This document shows positions 16,015 through 25,082 of a DNA stretch of 51,670 nt, piece by piece. The position numbers were made by a program, and so were the translations under genes. Positions within the stretch are counted from its first letter, which is position 1; each line of letters opens with the position of its first letter. The notes under the pieces are model-generated. The model was given only the letters and a program-made list of their open reading frames with translations. It ran no database searches and was not told the origin of the DNA. This stretch comes from JBMNOI01 sp050942995 (GTDB lineage: Bacteria; Chloroflexota; Anaerolineae; UBA1429): the NCBI GenBank assembly GCA_050942995.1, contig JBMNOI010000006.1:1-51670 (forward strand), read 5' to 3'.

Positions 16015-17151
16015 TCAGGTCCAGAGCGAATCGCCACATCGTTGCGAAGGTTGGGGCAAAAAGTCGCGCTGTCTCAGCACATCCAGACGCAGGTCGGTCC
16101 CCCACCCCGGGCCGGCAGACAGGTAAAAATAGCCGTCCTGATAGCGAACCGGTTCGGTGCACAGCGCATCGCGCAGTGGCCGCTCGGCCTCCATCTGCTC
16201 CAGAATGTAAAAGTTGGGGATGGCCGCCGCCAGATGCATGGCCGCCAGCATACAGATGGGCCCCCCGGGATTGTGCGGAGCCACCGGAATATAGTAGGTA
16301 TCGGCCAGGCTCGCGATGCGCCGCACCTCGCTGATGCCCCCGGCGTGCATCAAATCGGGCTGGATGATCTTGCAGCCCCCGTGCTCCAGCAGCTCGAGAA
16401 ACTCCCATCGGGTGAGCAGCCGCTCGCCTGTGGCGATGGGCGTGGTGATCTCGCGCTGAAGGCGACCCATCGCGGCGGCATTCTCGTGAGGGATCGGCTC
16501 TTCGAGCCAGCCGGGGCGGTATGGCGCCAGAGCCTCGTCCACCATAGCCGCCGTACGCGGTGAGAGAAGCTCGGCGCATTCGACAAAGATGTCCGTCTCG
16601 GGACCGGCGCCCTCTCGTGCCGCCGCCATCAACTCAGCGGCATGGGCAATGGCGCGAGATTCGTTCTCGCGCAGCGCCTCACGTTTAAACGGGCTCCACT
16701 TGAATCCGGTAAACCCCCGGCGCACCGCCTCTTGAGCGTTCTCATAGGCATCCTCAGGGGTCGTCGCGTCGGCCAGCCAGTGGCTGGCATATCCACGCAG
16801 GCGTTCGCGATAGGGACCGCCCAACAGGCAGTATACCGGCACGCCCAGCCGTTTGCCCTCGATATCCCACAGCGCCATATCCAGCGCACCGACTGCCGTC
16901 ATCAGTGTGGGGCCGCCCCGCCAGCGCCAGGCGTGGTACATGCGTTGCCAGTGACGCTCTACACCGGCGGGATCCTCGCCGATGAGAACCGTATCGGCCA
17001 GCTCATGAACGGCCGTCTCGACGGAACGAACGGCGCCGTGCAACGATCCTTCGCCCCATCCATAGAGGCCCTCATCGGTTTCCACCCGCACAAACAGCCA
17101 GTTACACCAGCTAATCCAGTAGGTAAACGTCTCGACCTTGACGATTTTCAT
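16015..17151 (-). CDS. Enolase-superfamily protein, galactonate dehydratase-like
   Basis: A 378-residue mandelate-racemase-group enzyme starting MKIVKVETFTYWISWCNWLFVRVETDEGLYGWGE, the usual capping domain. Barrel elements are GFKWSPFK, metal ligand strands DIFVECAEL, PGWLEEPIP and IATGERLL, and the general-base His in VAPHNPGGPI. Overall it resembles D-galactonate/D-gluconate dehydratase-like members, which dehydrate aldonic acids; this assignment is family-level only. The ATG at 17151 follows GGAGGG; 45 extra codons upstream to 17286 have no ribosome site. A minus-strand TACAAT at 17200-17195 could be its -10, but no convincing -35 accompanies it. It is transcribed away from purH. Confidence 0.88.
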   Translation of the reverse strand: MKIVKVETFTYWISWCNWLFVRVETDEGLYGWGEGSLHGAVRSVETAVHELADTVLIGEDPAGVERHWQRMYHAWRWRGGPTLMTAVGALDMALWDIEGKRLGVPVYCLLGGPYRERLRGYASHWLADATTPEDAYENAQEAVRRGFTGFKWSPFKREALRENESRAIAHAAELMAAAREGAGPETDIFVECAELLSPRTAAMVDEALAPYRPGWLEEPIPHENAAAMGRLQREITTPIATGERLLTRWEFLELLEHGGCKIIQPDLMHAGGISEVRRIASLADTYYIPVAPHNPGGPICMLAAMHLAAAIPNFYILEQMEAERPLRDALCTEPVRYQDGYFYLSAGPGWGTDLRLDVLRQRDFLPQPSQRCGDSLWT

Positions 17152-17286
17152 CCCCACCCTCCTTCCGGATGGATGATCCGCCAAACCCGGCCGCATTGTA
17201 GCACAGGAAAGAGCGCAAATCACCCCGACGGCCACAGGCCCTGCAAGAAAAAAGCCCTTGTGCCTCCCCGTACCTGCAGCAGCCAT

Positions 17287-17315
17287 TTGCCAATGCCAGA
17301 GGCTCCCTTTACAAT
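17287..17315 (+). promoter_or_regulatory. Promoter of the AICAR transformylase gene
   Basis: TTGCCA (17287-17292), 17 bp, TACAAT (17310-17315) on the plus strand, 66 bp ahead of the ATG at 17382. Confidence 0.65.
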
Positions 17316-17317
17316 GG

Positions 17318-17333
17318 GTGGCGCCTGCGCCAC
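17318..17333 (+). promoter_or_regulatory. Perfect inverted repeat at the likely transcription start
   Basis: GTGGCGC-CT-GCGCCAC begins 2 bp after the -10 hexamer and so covers the start site. It could be an operator for a repressor of purine synthesis or a short 5' hairpin that stabilises the mRNA. Confidence 0.4.
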
Positions 17334-17381
17334 GATAGGCGTCTGGCCAATAAGAACGGCTTCAGCGAAGGAGGTTTGAGC

Positions 17382-18554
17382 ATGGCCCGTGAGATGACGC
17401 TGCGGTACGGCATGAACCCGCATCAGGCGCCGGCCCGCGTGTATGTGGATGAGGGAGACCTTCCATTCGAGGTGTTGAGCGGCAGCCCGGGATATATCAA
17501 CCTGCTGGATGCCCTGAACGCCTGGCAGCTCGTGCGCGAGCTGGCCGGCCTGTTGAACCTGCCGGCGGCCGCATCGTTCAAGCACGTCAGCCCGGCCGGC
17601 GCCGCCGTAGGTATCCCCCTGAGCGAGACCGAAGCGCGGGCCTGCTTTGTAGACGATATGGAGCTGTCTCCTTTGGCCGCGGCCTATGCCCGAGCCCGTG
17701 GCGCCGACCGCATGTCATCCTTTGGAGATTGGGCCGCCCTGAGCCACACGTGCGATGTGCCCACCGCCCGCCTCATCAGCCGCGAGATCTCGGACGGCGT
17801 CATCGCCCCCGATTACGAGCCCAAAGCGCTCGAAATTCTGCGCGCCAAGCGCGGCGGCAGCTACCGTGTGCTGCGTATCGACCCGACCTATGAGCCGCCC
17901 GCTCTGGAGCGACGGCAGGTGTTCGGCATTACGCTGGAGCAGCATCGTAACGATGCTCCCCTGGGCCCCGACCTGTTCACCCATATCGTCACCCGTGAGA
18001 CCGAGCTGCCCCAGGAGGCGCTACGCGACCTCATCGTAGCCACAGTGGCGCTCAAGTATACCCAGTCCAACTCGGTGTGTCTGGCGTACAACGGTCAGGT
18101 CACCGGCGCGGGCGCCGGGCAACAGTCGCGCGTGCATTGCACCCGGCTGGCGGCGAACAAGTCCGACCTCTGGTTCCTTCGCCAGCATCCGGCGGTGCTG
18201 GATCTGCAGTTCGTCCGCGGGCTCTCACGCGCCGACAAGAACAACGCCATCGATGTGTTCCTGCTGGAAGAGGTATCGCCCGCCGAACAGGCCGCGTGGG
18301 AACAGGCGTTCCGCGTCGTGCCGACCCGCCTGACCGGCGAGGAGAAACGCGCCTGGCTGGACAACGTCTCGGGGGTGGCTCTCAGCTCGGATGCCTTCTT
18401 CCCCTTCCGTGATTCGATCGATCGCGCCGCTCGCAGTGGGGTGCGCTATGTGGCCCAGCCCGGTGGGTCGCTCAATGATGAGGGCGTCATCGCCGCCTGC
18501 GATGAATACGGTATGGTCATGGCTCTCACCCAATTGAGGCTTTTCCATCACTAG
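17382..18554 (+). CDS. purH: Stand-alone AICAR transformylase (PurH C-terminal domain only)
   Basis: A 390-residue protein matching the phosphoribosylaminoimidazolecarboxamide formyltransferase half of PurH, which formylates AICAR with 10-formyl-THF in the penultimate step of IMP synthesis. It starts LRYGMNPHQAPA, the normal opening of that domain, with KHVSPAGAAVG carrying the active-site Lys-His, KYTQSNSVCLAYNGQVTGAGAGQQSRVHC and the C-terminal PGGSLNDEGVIAACDEYGM. The N-terminal IMP cyclohydrolase (MGS-like) domain is absent, so cyclisation must be done by a separate protein. The ATG at 17382 has GGAGG 7 nt upstream; an in-frame TTG at 17376 is less likely. It appears to lead a plus-strand unit with the HAD and phosphatase genes. 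Confidence 0.92.
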   Translation: MAREMTLRYGMNPHQAPARVYVDEGDLPFEVLSGSPGYINLLDALNAWQLVRELAGLLNLPAAASFKHVSPAGAAVGIPLSETEARACFVDDMELSPLAAAYARARGADRMSSFGDWAALSHTCDVPTARLISREISDGVIAPDYEPKALEILRAKRGGSYRVLRIDPTYEPPALERRQVFGITLEQHRNDAPLGPDLFTHIVTRETELPQEALRDLIVATVALKYTQSNSVCLAYNGQVTGAGAGQQSRVHCTRLAANKSDLWFLRQHPAVLDLQFVRGLSRADKNNAIDVFLLEEVSPAEQAAWEQAFRVVPTRLTGEEKRAWLDNVSGVALSSDAFFPFRDSIDRAARSGVRYVAQPGGSLNDEGVIAACDEYGMVMALTQLRLFHH

Positions 18555-18618
18555 GATGTGCCCGAAGAGATCGTCCCTTGCATCTATCGGGTGCAACCAG
18601 AGGAGAGATTGGAGAGCA

Positions 18619-19383
18619 ATGTCAGAGATCAAGAACTATTTAATCGACATGGACGGGGTGTTGATCAGCGGCCGCAACATCATCCCCGGCGCCGATGAAT
18701 TCATCCGACGGCTGCAAGAACGCGGCGTCGAATACCTCGTGCTCACCAACAATCCGATGTATACACCGGTCGATCTGGCCCACCGGCTACGCCTCATCGG
18801 CCTGGACATCCCGCCCGAGCGTATCTTTACCTCGGCCATGGCCACGGCGCGATTCCTGCAAACGCAGCACCCCGAGGGGACGGCGTTTGTCATCGGTGAG
18901 AGTGGCCTGACCGAGGCCGTTCACGAGGCGGGATATGTCATCACCGATCATGATCCCGATTACGTCGTGCTGGGCGAAACCCACACCTACAACCTGGGCC
19001 TCATCACCCGCGCCATTCGCCTTGTAGCAGAGGGTGCCCGCTTTATCGCCACCAACCCCGACCCCACAGGCCCGTCAGAGGAGGGGCTTGTGCCGGCCTG
19101 TGGCGCCATGGCCGCCCTGATCGAAAAGGCCAGCGGCGTGCCGCCCTTTTTCATCGGCAAGCCCAATCCGCTGATGATGCGCAACGCCCTGAACTATCTG
19201 GGCATTCATTCCGAGGCAACGGTGATGATCGGCGACCGGATGGATACAGACATCATCGCCGGGGTCGAAAGTGGTATGGAGACCATCCTGGTTCTATCGG
19301 GCGTGACGCAGCGTAAGGATGTCCGGCGTTACCCCTTCCAGCCGGCGCGAATCGTCCAGTCGGTCGCCGAAATCGAACCCTGA
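18619..19383 (+). CDS. NagD-like HAD-superfamily phosphatase (HAD-IIA)
   Basis: A 254-residue HAD hydrolase. Motif I is YLIDMDGVL with nucleophile Asp, followed by the NagD/PGP-type loop (VEYLVLTNNPMYT, motif II Thr). The C2 cap extends to about residue 175 and includes ATNPDPTGPSEEGLVPACGAMAALIEKASG. The motif III Lys is in FIGKPNP and motif IV in MIGDRMDTDIIAG. Members dephosphorylate nucleotides or sugar phosphates; the substrate here cannot be predicted. The ATG at 18619 sits after GGAGAG, 64 bp after the AICAR transformylase stop, which suggests co-transcription. Confidence 0.9.
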   Translation: MSEIKNYLIDMDGVLISGRNIIPGADEFIRRLQERGVEYLVLTNNPMYTPVDLAHRLRLIGLDIPPERIFTSAMATARFLQTQHPEGTAFVIGESGLTEAVHEAGYVITDHDPDYVVLGETHTYNLGLITRAIRLVAEGARFIATNPDPTGPSEEGLVPACGAMAALIEKASGVPPFFIGKPNPLMMRNALNYLGIHSEATVMIGDRMDTDIIAGVESGMETILVLSGVTQRKDVRRYPFQPARIVQSVAEIEP

Positions 19384-19449
19384 GCATAAGCGATCGGCGG
19401 CATATCGGCACGTTCATGCCATCTGCGCGCCACTATTGAGGAGGAAACC

Positions 19450-20082
19450 GTGTCTACTGTGGATCTGTTTCTGTTTCGCCACTCACACGTGGACTATATT
19501 CCGCCGGCCCAGATCACCGCGCACAATCCGCTTACCCCGCTGGGTCACGAAATGGCTGCGCGACTGGCCGAGCGATGCGATGATTGGGATCTGCAATTCC
19601 TGTTCAACAGCACCATGCTGCGCGCCCGACAGACGGCCGACGCCATCTCGGCGCGCTTTCCCAACCTGCCCCGTATCGAGATGCCCGAGTTCGAGGAGAC
19701 GAGCATCACCGATTTGGAGGGTTTCCCCGGTGAACTGCCCGTCGAGGATCTGACGCAATGGGAGGACGCCCACTATGCCTATGCCAACGAGCACATGTGG
19801 GCACGGGTCGAGTGCGGCCTGGAGAAGGTACGGCGAATCATCGAGGAACGAGGCCTGGAGCGGGTCGCCATCGTCGCGCATGGGGGCTCTATCAACGTCG
19901 TGCTGCGCCACTTTATGGGCAGCGAGCTGCAGCGCCTGCGCACTTGCTGGTTCGACCTGGATTGGACGGCCACCAGTTGCCTGCGCTACAACGAGACGCT
20001 TCGCTGGGTGCGTTGGGTGAACGATGCCCGCCACATCGACGATTTGCGCCACCGCATCCCCGTGCCGCCCCCGGCTGAATAG
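19450..20082 (+). CDS. Histidine phosphatase family (phosphoglycerate mutase-like) protein
   Basis: A 210-residue branch-1 histidine phosphatase. The catalytic motif is FRHSHVDY, with Ser replacing the usual Gly of RHG; the second phosphate-binding Arg is in MLRARQTAD and the second catalytic His in VAHGGSIN. Family members dephosphorylate small metabolites, with mutase activity unlikely at this divergence. The start is GTG at 19450 with GAGGAGG at good spacing. It is followed by a strong bidirectional terminator, so it ends the plus-strand unit that begins at 17315. Confidence 0.9.
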   Translation: MSTVDLFLFRHSHVDYIPPAQITAHNPLTPLGHEMAARLAERCDDWDLQFLFNSTMLRARQTADAISARFPNLPRIEMPEFEETSITDLEGFPGELPVEDLTQWEDAHYAYANEHMWARVECGLEKVRRIIEERGLERVAIVAHGGSINVVLRHFMGSELQRLRTCWFDLDWTATSCLRYNETLRWVRWVNDARHIDDLRHRIPVPPPAE

Positions 20083-20091
20083 CGTGAGATG

Positions 20092-20126
20092 AAAAGCGCC
20101 CCCCTGCTCGGGCAAGGGGGCGCCAT
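20092..20126. terminator. Bidirectional intrinsic terminator
   Basis: Arms GCGCCCCC (20096-20103) and GGGGGCGC (20116-20123) with AAAA on the left and CATTTAT on the right. It can end both the plus-strand phosphatase unit and the converging hflX operon. Confidence 0.8.
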
Positions 20127-20171
20127 TTATCCCAAATTCTATCCCAAATAACCCAAATCGATACCGCGCGC

Positions 20172-21497
20172 TCAGGGCTGACGCTGGATCTCTTGCACGG
20201 TCGATGCGGCCCAGCGGGGCAAACGCCCTCGAATATGGACGCCCGCCTCGTCATACTCTTCGACCTCGATGACCCCTTGCGTGTGCCAGAGATCGAGAAC
20301 ATCGCCGGCATTATAGGGCAGCACGGCGTCGATCTCGACCATCTGCTCGGCGAGCATGACCTCGATTTCGCCCAGCAGGTCGTCGATGCCCACGCCCTGC
20401 TCCGCCGACACCATGATGACATGGTCATAGCGCGCCTGCAGCTCGGTCAGGGGCTCGCGCTTCATGGCCAGCGGACCGGCTCCGCTCTGCAGCTCGGTCT
20501 CGGGATCGATCAGATCGATCTTGTTGAGCGCCAGCACCACCGGCTTGTCGCCTGCGCCGATCTCGTCCAGCACATCCTCCACAGCGTCGACCTTTTCCAG
20601 CACGTTATGATCGCTGGCGTCCACCACATGCAAAAGCATGTCGGCTTCCTGTACCTCTTCCAGGGTAGCCCGAAACGCGGCCACGAGCTGGGTGGGCAGC
20701 TTTTGGATAAAGCCTACCGTATCGGTAAACAACACCTCCTTGCCGCCCGACAGAGCCACCCGTCGGGTGGTGGGGTCCAGCGTGGCAAAGAGCATATCCT
20801 CCACCAGCACATCGGCGCCAGACAGGCGATTGATCAGCGTCGATTTGCCGGCGTTGGTATATCCGACAATGCCGATCACCGGCAGGCCGCTACGTCGCCG
20901 CCGCCGCCGCTGCTGCCCGCGTTGCTGGCGCACCTGCTCCAGTTCTGCGCGCAACTGCGACATACGCCGCCGGATATCCCGGCGGTCCGACTCGAGCTGA
21001 GTCTCACCCGGGCCCCGCAGGCCCACTCCACCCACCGTCTGCCGCGAGAGGTGGGTCCACTGCCGCGTCAATCGCGGCAGCCGATAGATATATTGTGCCA
21101 GCTCTACCTGCAACGCCCCTTCGCGCGTGCGGGCGTGCAAGGCAAAGATATCGAGAATCAGCGCGGTGCGATCCAGGATCTCGACGCCCAGATCACGCTC
21201 CAGGTTGCGCAACTGCGCCGGAGACAGCTCGTCGTCGAAAATGACCACATCGAAACCCAGTGCCTCGGCGAGCCCTTTGATCTCTTTGACCTTGCCCGTA
21301 CCGATATAGGTGCCGGGCTCGATGGCGTTCAGCCTCTGCTGTTCGCGCCCCACAACCTCGAGCCCTGCCGTGTGGGCCAGGCGCTCCAGCTCGTCCAGCG
21401 AATCCTCCAGCGCGAACAGATTGTCCTCGCCCCGCACCTGAGCGCCCACCAGGAAGGCCTTTTGTCGCCTGCGCAGGCGCTCCATGCGGTCCATCAT
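20172..21497 (-). CDS. hflX: Ribosome-associated GTPase HflX
   Basis: A 441-residue GTPase that binds ribosomes and in other bacteria splits stalled 70S particles. The N-terminal HflX domain (about 1-190) includes GTGKVKEIKGLAEALG, VIFDDELSPAQLRNLE and QVELAQYIYRLPRL. A glycine-rich linker (GGVGLRGPGETQLESDRR) and an Arg-rich coiled coil follow. The G domain has P loop GYTNAGKST, DTVGF and NKID. The frame extends upstream to 21929, but that part lies inside the aminotransferase gene; the tandem ATGs at 21497 and 21494 begin just 8 bp after the aminotransferase stop, so translational coupling is likely since no close ribosome site is seen. Confidence 0.93.
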   Translation of the reverse strand: MMDRMERLRRRQKAFLVGAQVRGEDNLFALEDSLDELERLAHTAGLEVVGREQQRLNAIEPGTYIGTGKVKEIKGLAEALGFDVVIFDDELSPAQLRNLERDLGVEILDRTALILDIFALHARTREGALQVELAQYIYRLPRLTRQWTHLSRQTVGGVGLRGPGETQLESDRRDIRRRMSQLRAELEQVRQQRGQQRRRRRRSGLPVIGIVGYTNAGKSTLINRLSGADVLVEDMLFATLDPTTRRVALSGGKEVLFTDTVGFIQKLPTQLVAAFRATLEEVQEADMLLHVVDASDHNVLEKVDAVEDVLDEIGAGDKPVVLALNKIDLIDPETELQSGAGPLAMKREPLTELQARYDHVIMVSAEQGVGIDDLLGEIEVMLAEQMVEIDAVLPYNAGDVLDLWHTQGVIEVEEYDEAGVHIRGRLPRWAASTVQEIQRQP

Positions 21498-21505
21498 GTC
21501 AAGAT

Positions 21506-22660
21506 CTATAGTCTTGATAGTCTTTCTCCTGCTTCTATCAGCCGATCCTCGGGCACGCACAGGGAGATGCGGAAGTAGCCGTCTCCATGGTCGCCAAACG
21601 CCGTGCCGGGCGTGATCCACACCCCTGTTCGCTCCAGCGCCTCCAGAGCAAAGGCGTCGCACTTGACACCGGCAGGCGCCTTGGCCCACACATACAGCGT
21701 GCCCTTGGGCGGCCTGGCCGTCATGCCTACTTGAGGCAACCAGCCCATGATAATATCGCGACGCTTCTGGTATATCAGATTGCGCTCGGCCAGCCAGCTC
21801 TGATCGCCGGTAAGCGCTGCCGTCGCCGCATCCTGCAACGGCCGGAAAATGCCCGAATCGATGTTGGTCTTGACCGTCGTCAACGCCTCGATAGCCTGCG
21901 CGTTGCCCACGGCCATGCCCACCCGCCATCCGGCCATGTTATATGTCTTGGAAAGCGAGTTGAACTCGACGGCCACATCCTTGGCTCCGGGCATCTCCAG
22001 AATGCTGGGCGCCACATAGCCGTCAAAGGTCAGATCGCAGTACGGGTTGTCGTAGCATATGACGATATCATACTCGCGGGCGAAATCCACCGCGCGTTTG
22101 AGAAACTCGATGGGCGCCCCCGCACCCGTCGGATTGTTCGGATAGTTCAACCACATGATGGGCGATTTGACGGCGATATCGGCGGGAATCTCTTCGAAAT
22201 CGACCAGCCAGTCGGTCTCTTCGCTCAACGGCATGGGATAGAAATCGCCGCCGGCCATGAGCGCACCCATTCGATAGGTCGGATAGCCCGGATCGGAGGC
22301 CAGGGCATAATCTCCCGGGTCGATAAAGGCCAGCGCCATGTTGGCCAGCCCCTCTTTCGAGCCGATGAGCGGCAACACTTCACCGTTGGGGTTCACTTCT
22401 ACGCCGAAACGCCGCTGATAATAGTCGGCGATGGCCTTGCGTAGCGCCGGGGTGCCATAATAACCGGCATAACCATGAGTGTCCTCGCGCAGCGCCGACT
22501 GGTACATGGTGTCGGTGATGAACCGGGGCGGAGCGAGATCCGGGCTACCGATGCCCAGGTTGATCACGTCGACGCCCCTGGCGCGCTGCTCGGCAATCCG
22601 CTTCTCCACTTTGGCGAATACATAGGGGGGAAGATCGGTCACTCGGTCTGCGATTTTCAT
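21506..22660 (-). CDS. dapL: PLP-dependent aminotransferase, LL-diaminopimelate aminotransferase-like
   Basis: A 384-residue fold-type I class I/II aminotransferase. It starts with RVTDLPPYVFAKVEKRI and VINLGIGSPDLAPP, a pattern typical of DapL-type enzymes, which convert tetrahydrodipicolinate straight to LL-diaminopimelate for lysine and peptidoglycan. The PLP lysine is in SLSKTYNMAGWRVG, with YPNNPTGA and ICYDNPYCDLTFDGY as cofactor-binding strands. Aspartate or alanine aminotransferase activity is the alternative. ATG with GAGAGG upstream, 27 bp after the M28 peptidase gene and 8 bp before hflX. Confidence 0.85.
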   Translation of the reverse strand: MKIADRVTDLPPYVFAKVEKRIAEQRARGVDVINLGIGSPDLAPPRFITDTMYQSALREDTHGYAGYYGTPALRKAIADYYQRRFGVEVNPNGEVLPLIGSKEGLANMALAFIDPGDYALASDPGYPTYRMGALMAGGDFYPMPLSEETDWLVDFEEIPADIAVKSPIMWLNYPNNPTGAGAPIEFLKRAVDFAREYDIVICYDNPYCDLTFDGYVAPSILEMPGAKDVAVEFNSLSKTYNMAGWRVGMAVGNAQAIEALTTVKTNIDSGIFRPLQDAATAALTGDQSWLAERNLIYQKRRDIIMGWLPQVGMTARPPKGTLYVWAKAPAGVKCDAFALEALERTGVWITPGTAFGDHGDGYFRISLCVPEDRLIEAGERLSRL

Positions 22661-22687
22661 GGTAGTTTCCTCTCAGCGTTCGATGCT

Positions 22688-23605
22688 CTACTCAGAAGGG
22701 TCCGCTGTACCGGCGGTGAACGGGTCCTGCTCCAGCAAGGCCACCATTACATCGCCCACACGTTGGAGACTATCGACGCTGATCTTGTCCAACGTATCCT
22801 CAGTCGTATGCCAGAATGGGTAATCGAAATCGATAACCAGGGCGGCGTTGATCCCCCAGTGCAAAAACGCCGTATGATCATCGATGATCTCGTACTTGTA
22901 TTGCGGGACAAAATACCGGCGGTACCCCAGATCATCGGCGATCCGCCAGATCTTTTCCTGCAACCACAGTGTAGAGGACCATTCGTAGTGAATCTGCTGG
23001 TCCTTGTCGCCGATCATATCGATAATGACGGCATACTCGGGCCGGGGCACCGAGCGCGCCATCATGTCGTTTACCATCAGAGTCGAGCCCATACACCAAT
23101 CCCAGCCGTCGATGCCCCCGCGATCCTCACCGTCGAAAAAGGCCAGCCAGATCTCGGCCTCATCGGTGACCCGGGAATCCAATACGCGGGCGATTTCGAG
23201 CAGCACCGCCGTCCCGCTGCCGCCGTCATTGGCGCCCGGCACGGATTGCGAGCGATCGACCGCGTCACGATCGGCCAGGGGGCGTGTGTCGTAATGGGTG
23301 CCCAGCAGGATGATGGGGCCCTGCCCCTTTTTGGCGATAATGTTGCGCACCGTTTCGCCGCGATAGGGAAACTCTTGCTCCTCGACGCTCCAACCGTAAT
23401 CCTCCAGCGTGCGCCGGATATAGTCACCCGCCTCGATGTTCGCCTCGCTGCCGGTCGGTCGCGGGCCCAGATCCATCAGCGCCTCGACGTGCCGGTACGC
23501 TTGCTCGCCGCTAAATTGGGCGTCGGGCAGGGCACAGCCCGCCAACGAGCCCAAAGCGACGATGATGAGGATGGTCAGGATGATGGCGTGGTGTCGAGTC
23601 ATCAT
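22688..23605 (-). CDS. M28-family metallopeptidase / glutaminyl cyclase-like lipoprotein
   Basis: A 305-residue lipoprotein: hydrophobic signal MMTRHHAIILTILIIVALG with lipobox LAGC. The mature part has the M28 zinc sites: His/Asp in GTHYDTR, Asp in GANDGGSGTA, Glu in FFDGEDRGG, Asp in IIDMIGD and the last His in YPFWHTTEDT. It most resembles the bacterial group shared with glutaminyl-peptide cyclotransferases, so it could trim N-terminal residues of peptides or cyclise N-terminal Gln at the cell surface. The start overlaps the trmFO stop (ATGA). Confidence 0.88.
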   Translation of the reverse strand: MMTRHHAIILTILIIVALGSLAGCALPDAQFSGEQAYRHVEALMDLGPRPTGSEANIEAGDYIRRTLEDYGWSVEEQEFPYRGETVRNIIAKKGQGPIILLGTHYDTRPLADRDAVDRSQSVPGANDGGSGTAVLLEIARVLDSRVTDEAEIWLAFFDGEDRGGIDGWDWCMGSTLMVNDMMARSVPRPEYAVIIDMIGDKDQQIHYEWSSTLWLQEKIWRIADDLGYRRYFVPQYKYEIIDDHTAFLHWGINAALVIDFDYPFWHTTEDTLDKISVDSLQRVGDVMVALLEQDPFTAGTADPSE

Positions 23606-24981
23606 GTGGCTGATGCGATCGTTTTCAAGCGGTCGTGCGTTGCGACGATCTCGCGGTCGAGTTCGGCGGCTCGAATAAACGTCTCCAAATCCTCCTCAGC
23701 GCGCCCGGCATAGGCGGCATAACGCGCCCGCTTGTTACGCACCGGGGGCACCAGAGGTGGCATAATGCCGAAATTCGCCTTCATGGGCTGGAAGGGCTGC
23801 TCCTGTGACGCCGAGATGTAACGCAACAAGGCACCGATCATCGTCGTCGGCGGCAGAACCAGGGCCTCCCGGCCGTGCGCGTGACGGGCCGCATTGATCC
23901 CTGCGATCAACCCGCTGGCCGTCGACCCGATATAGCCCTCTGTGCCGGTGATCTGTCCGGCTAAAAAGAGCCCCGGCCGGTTACGCCAGGAGAGCGTAGC
24001 ATCCAGAAGGGCCGGCGAATTCACAAAGGTGTTACGATGCATCTGCCCGAAACGCACCCATTCCGCGTTTTCCAGCCCCGGAATCAGGCTAAAGACACGC
24101 GCCTGTTCCGACCAGCGCAAATTGGTCTGAAAACCCACCAGATTGTACAGCGTGCCGGCCAGATTATCCTGCCGTAACTGCACGACGGCATAGGGGCGTT
24201 TGCCGGTGCGCGGGTCGTGTAGCCCGATGGGCTTGAGCGGACCAAAGGCCAGGGAGTTATGCCCTCGCGCCGCCAAAACCTCTATGGGCAGACAGGCCTC
24301 GAAAAAGCGCTGATCCTCTCGCTCGAAATCACGCAGAGCGACGGTCTCTGCCGAGAGAAGCGCCTCGACGAATCGGTCATATTCTTCCCGAGTCATGGGG
24401 CAATTGATATAGTCGGCCTCGCCTCGCTCGTACCGCGACGCCCGGAACACTTTGCTCTGGTCGATCGATTCCAGCGTGACGATAGGGGCCATGGCGTCGT
24501 AGAAATAGAGATGATCCTGTCCGGCGAGGGCAGCCAGTTCGCGGGCCAGCGCATCGGAGGTCAGCGGCCCGGTGGCGAGGATGGTGGTGTCTTCCCGGGG
24601 AATGTGGGTGATCTCCCGGCGCACCAGTGTGATGAGAGGATGAGATTCGATAGCGAGGGTGACCATCTGCGAAAAGGCTTCGCGCCCCACGGCCAGAGCC
24701 CCACCCGCCGGCACCGCGCAGGCATCGGCGCAGGCCATGATCAGAGAGCCCAATCGGCGCAACTCTCGCTTGAGCACGCCGGGGGCCCGATCGGCCAGAT
24801 TGGATCCCAGCGAGTTGCTGCACACCAGTTCGGCCAGCAGATCGGTCTGGTGAGCGGGAGTCCTGGTCTCGGGCCGCATCTCGTAAAGCGTCACATGGAT
24901 GCCCCGCGATGCGACCTGCCAGGCGGCTTCACTGCCGGCCAGCCCGCCACCGATAATGTGCACGGATGGTCGGTCGGACAT
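23602..24981 (-). CDS. trmFO: Methylenetetrahydrofolate-tRNA-(uracil-5-)-methyltransferase TrmFO
   Basis: The folate/FAD enzyme that makes ribothymidine at position 54 of the tRNA T loop. From the second ATG it has 459 residues. Visible are the FAD dinucleotide fold HIIGGGLAGSEAAW, the family signature ELVCSNSLGSN with the reactive Cys54, YINCPMTREEYDRFVEAL with a second conserved Cys, and the C-terminal GQITGTEGYIGSTASG. Two in-frame ATGs (24987, 24981) follow GATGAGG; the second has better spacing. It is first in an operon with the M28 peptidase, dapL and hflX, combining tRNA modification with ribosome rescue. Confidence 0.95.
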   Translation of the reverse strand: MSDRPSVHIIGGGLAGSEAAWQVASRGIHVTLYEMRPETRTPAHQTDLLAELVCSNSLGSNLADRAPGVLKRELRRLGSLIMACADACAVPAGGALAVGREAFSQMVTLAIESHPLITLVRREITHIPREDTTILATGPLTSDALARELAALAGQDHLYFYDAMAPIVTLESIDQSKVFRASRYERGEADYINCPMTREEYDRFVEALLSAETVALRDFEREDQRFFEACLPIEVLAARGHNSLAFGPLKPIGLHDPRTGKRPYAVVQLRQDNLAGTLYNLVGFQTNLRWSEQARVFSLIPGLENAEWVRFGQMHRNTFVNSPALLDATLSWRNRPGLFLAGQITGTEGYIGSTASGLIAGINAARHAHGREALVLPPTTMIGALLRYISASQEQPFQPMKANFGIMPPLVPPVRNKRARYAAYAGRAEEDLETFIRAAELDREIVATHDRLKTIASAT

Positions 24982-25007
24982 TCGCATAACCTCATCAAAC
25001 TATGCCC

Positions 25008-25036
25008 ATGATAACACAGAAGGGGACCCTGTGCAA
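25008..25036 (-). promoter_or_regulatory. Promoter of the trmFO-M28-dapL-hflX operon
   Basis: TTGCAC (25036-25031), 17 bp, TATCAT (25013-25008) on the minus strand, about 27 bp before the trmFO start. It lies between the fusA terminator and trmFO, so the operon is independent of fusA. Confidence 0.7.
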
Positions 25037-25082
25037 GAGTTTCCCCAATCGGTATCTTTTTCATATTGTGGCCGGATATGGC

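Noticed and set aside
21498..21929. N-terminal extension of hflX by 144 codons
   Set aside because: It lies inside the aminotransferase gene, is low-complexity Gly/Arg/His-rich and unlike HflX; tandem ATGs just after the aminotransferase stop give the normal start.
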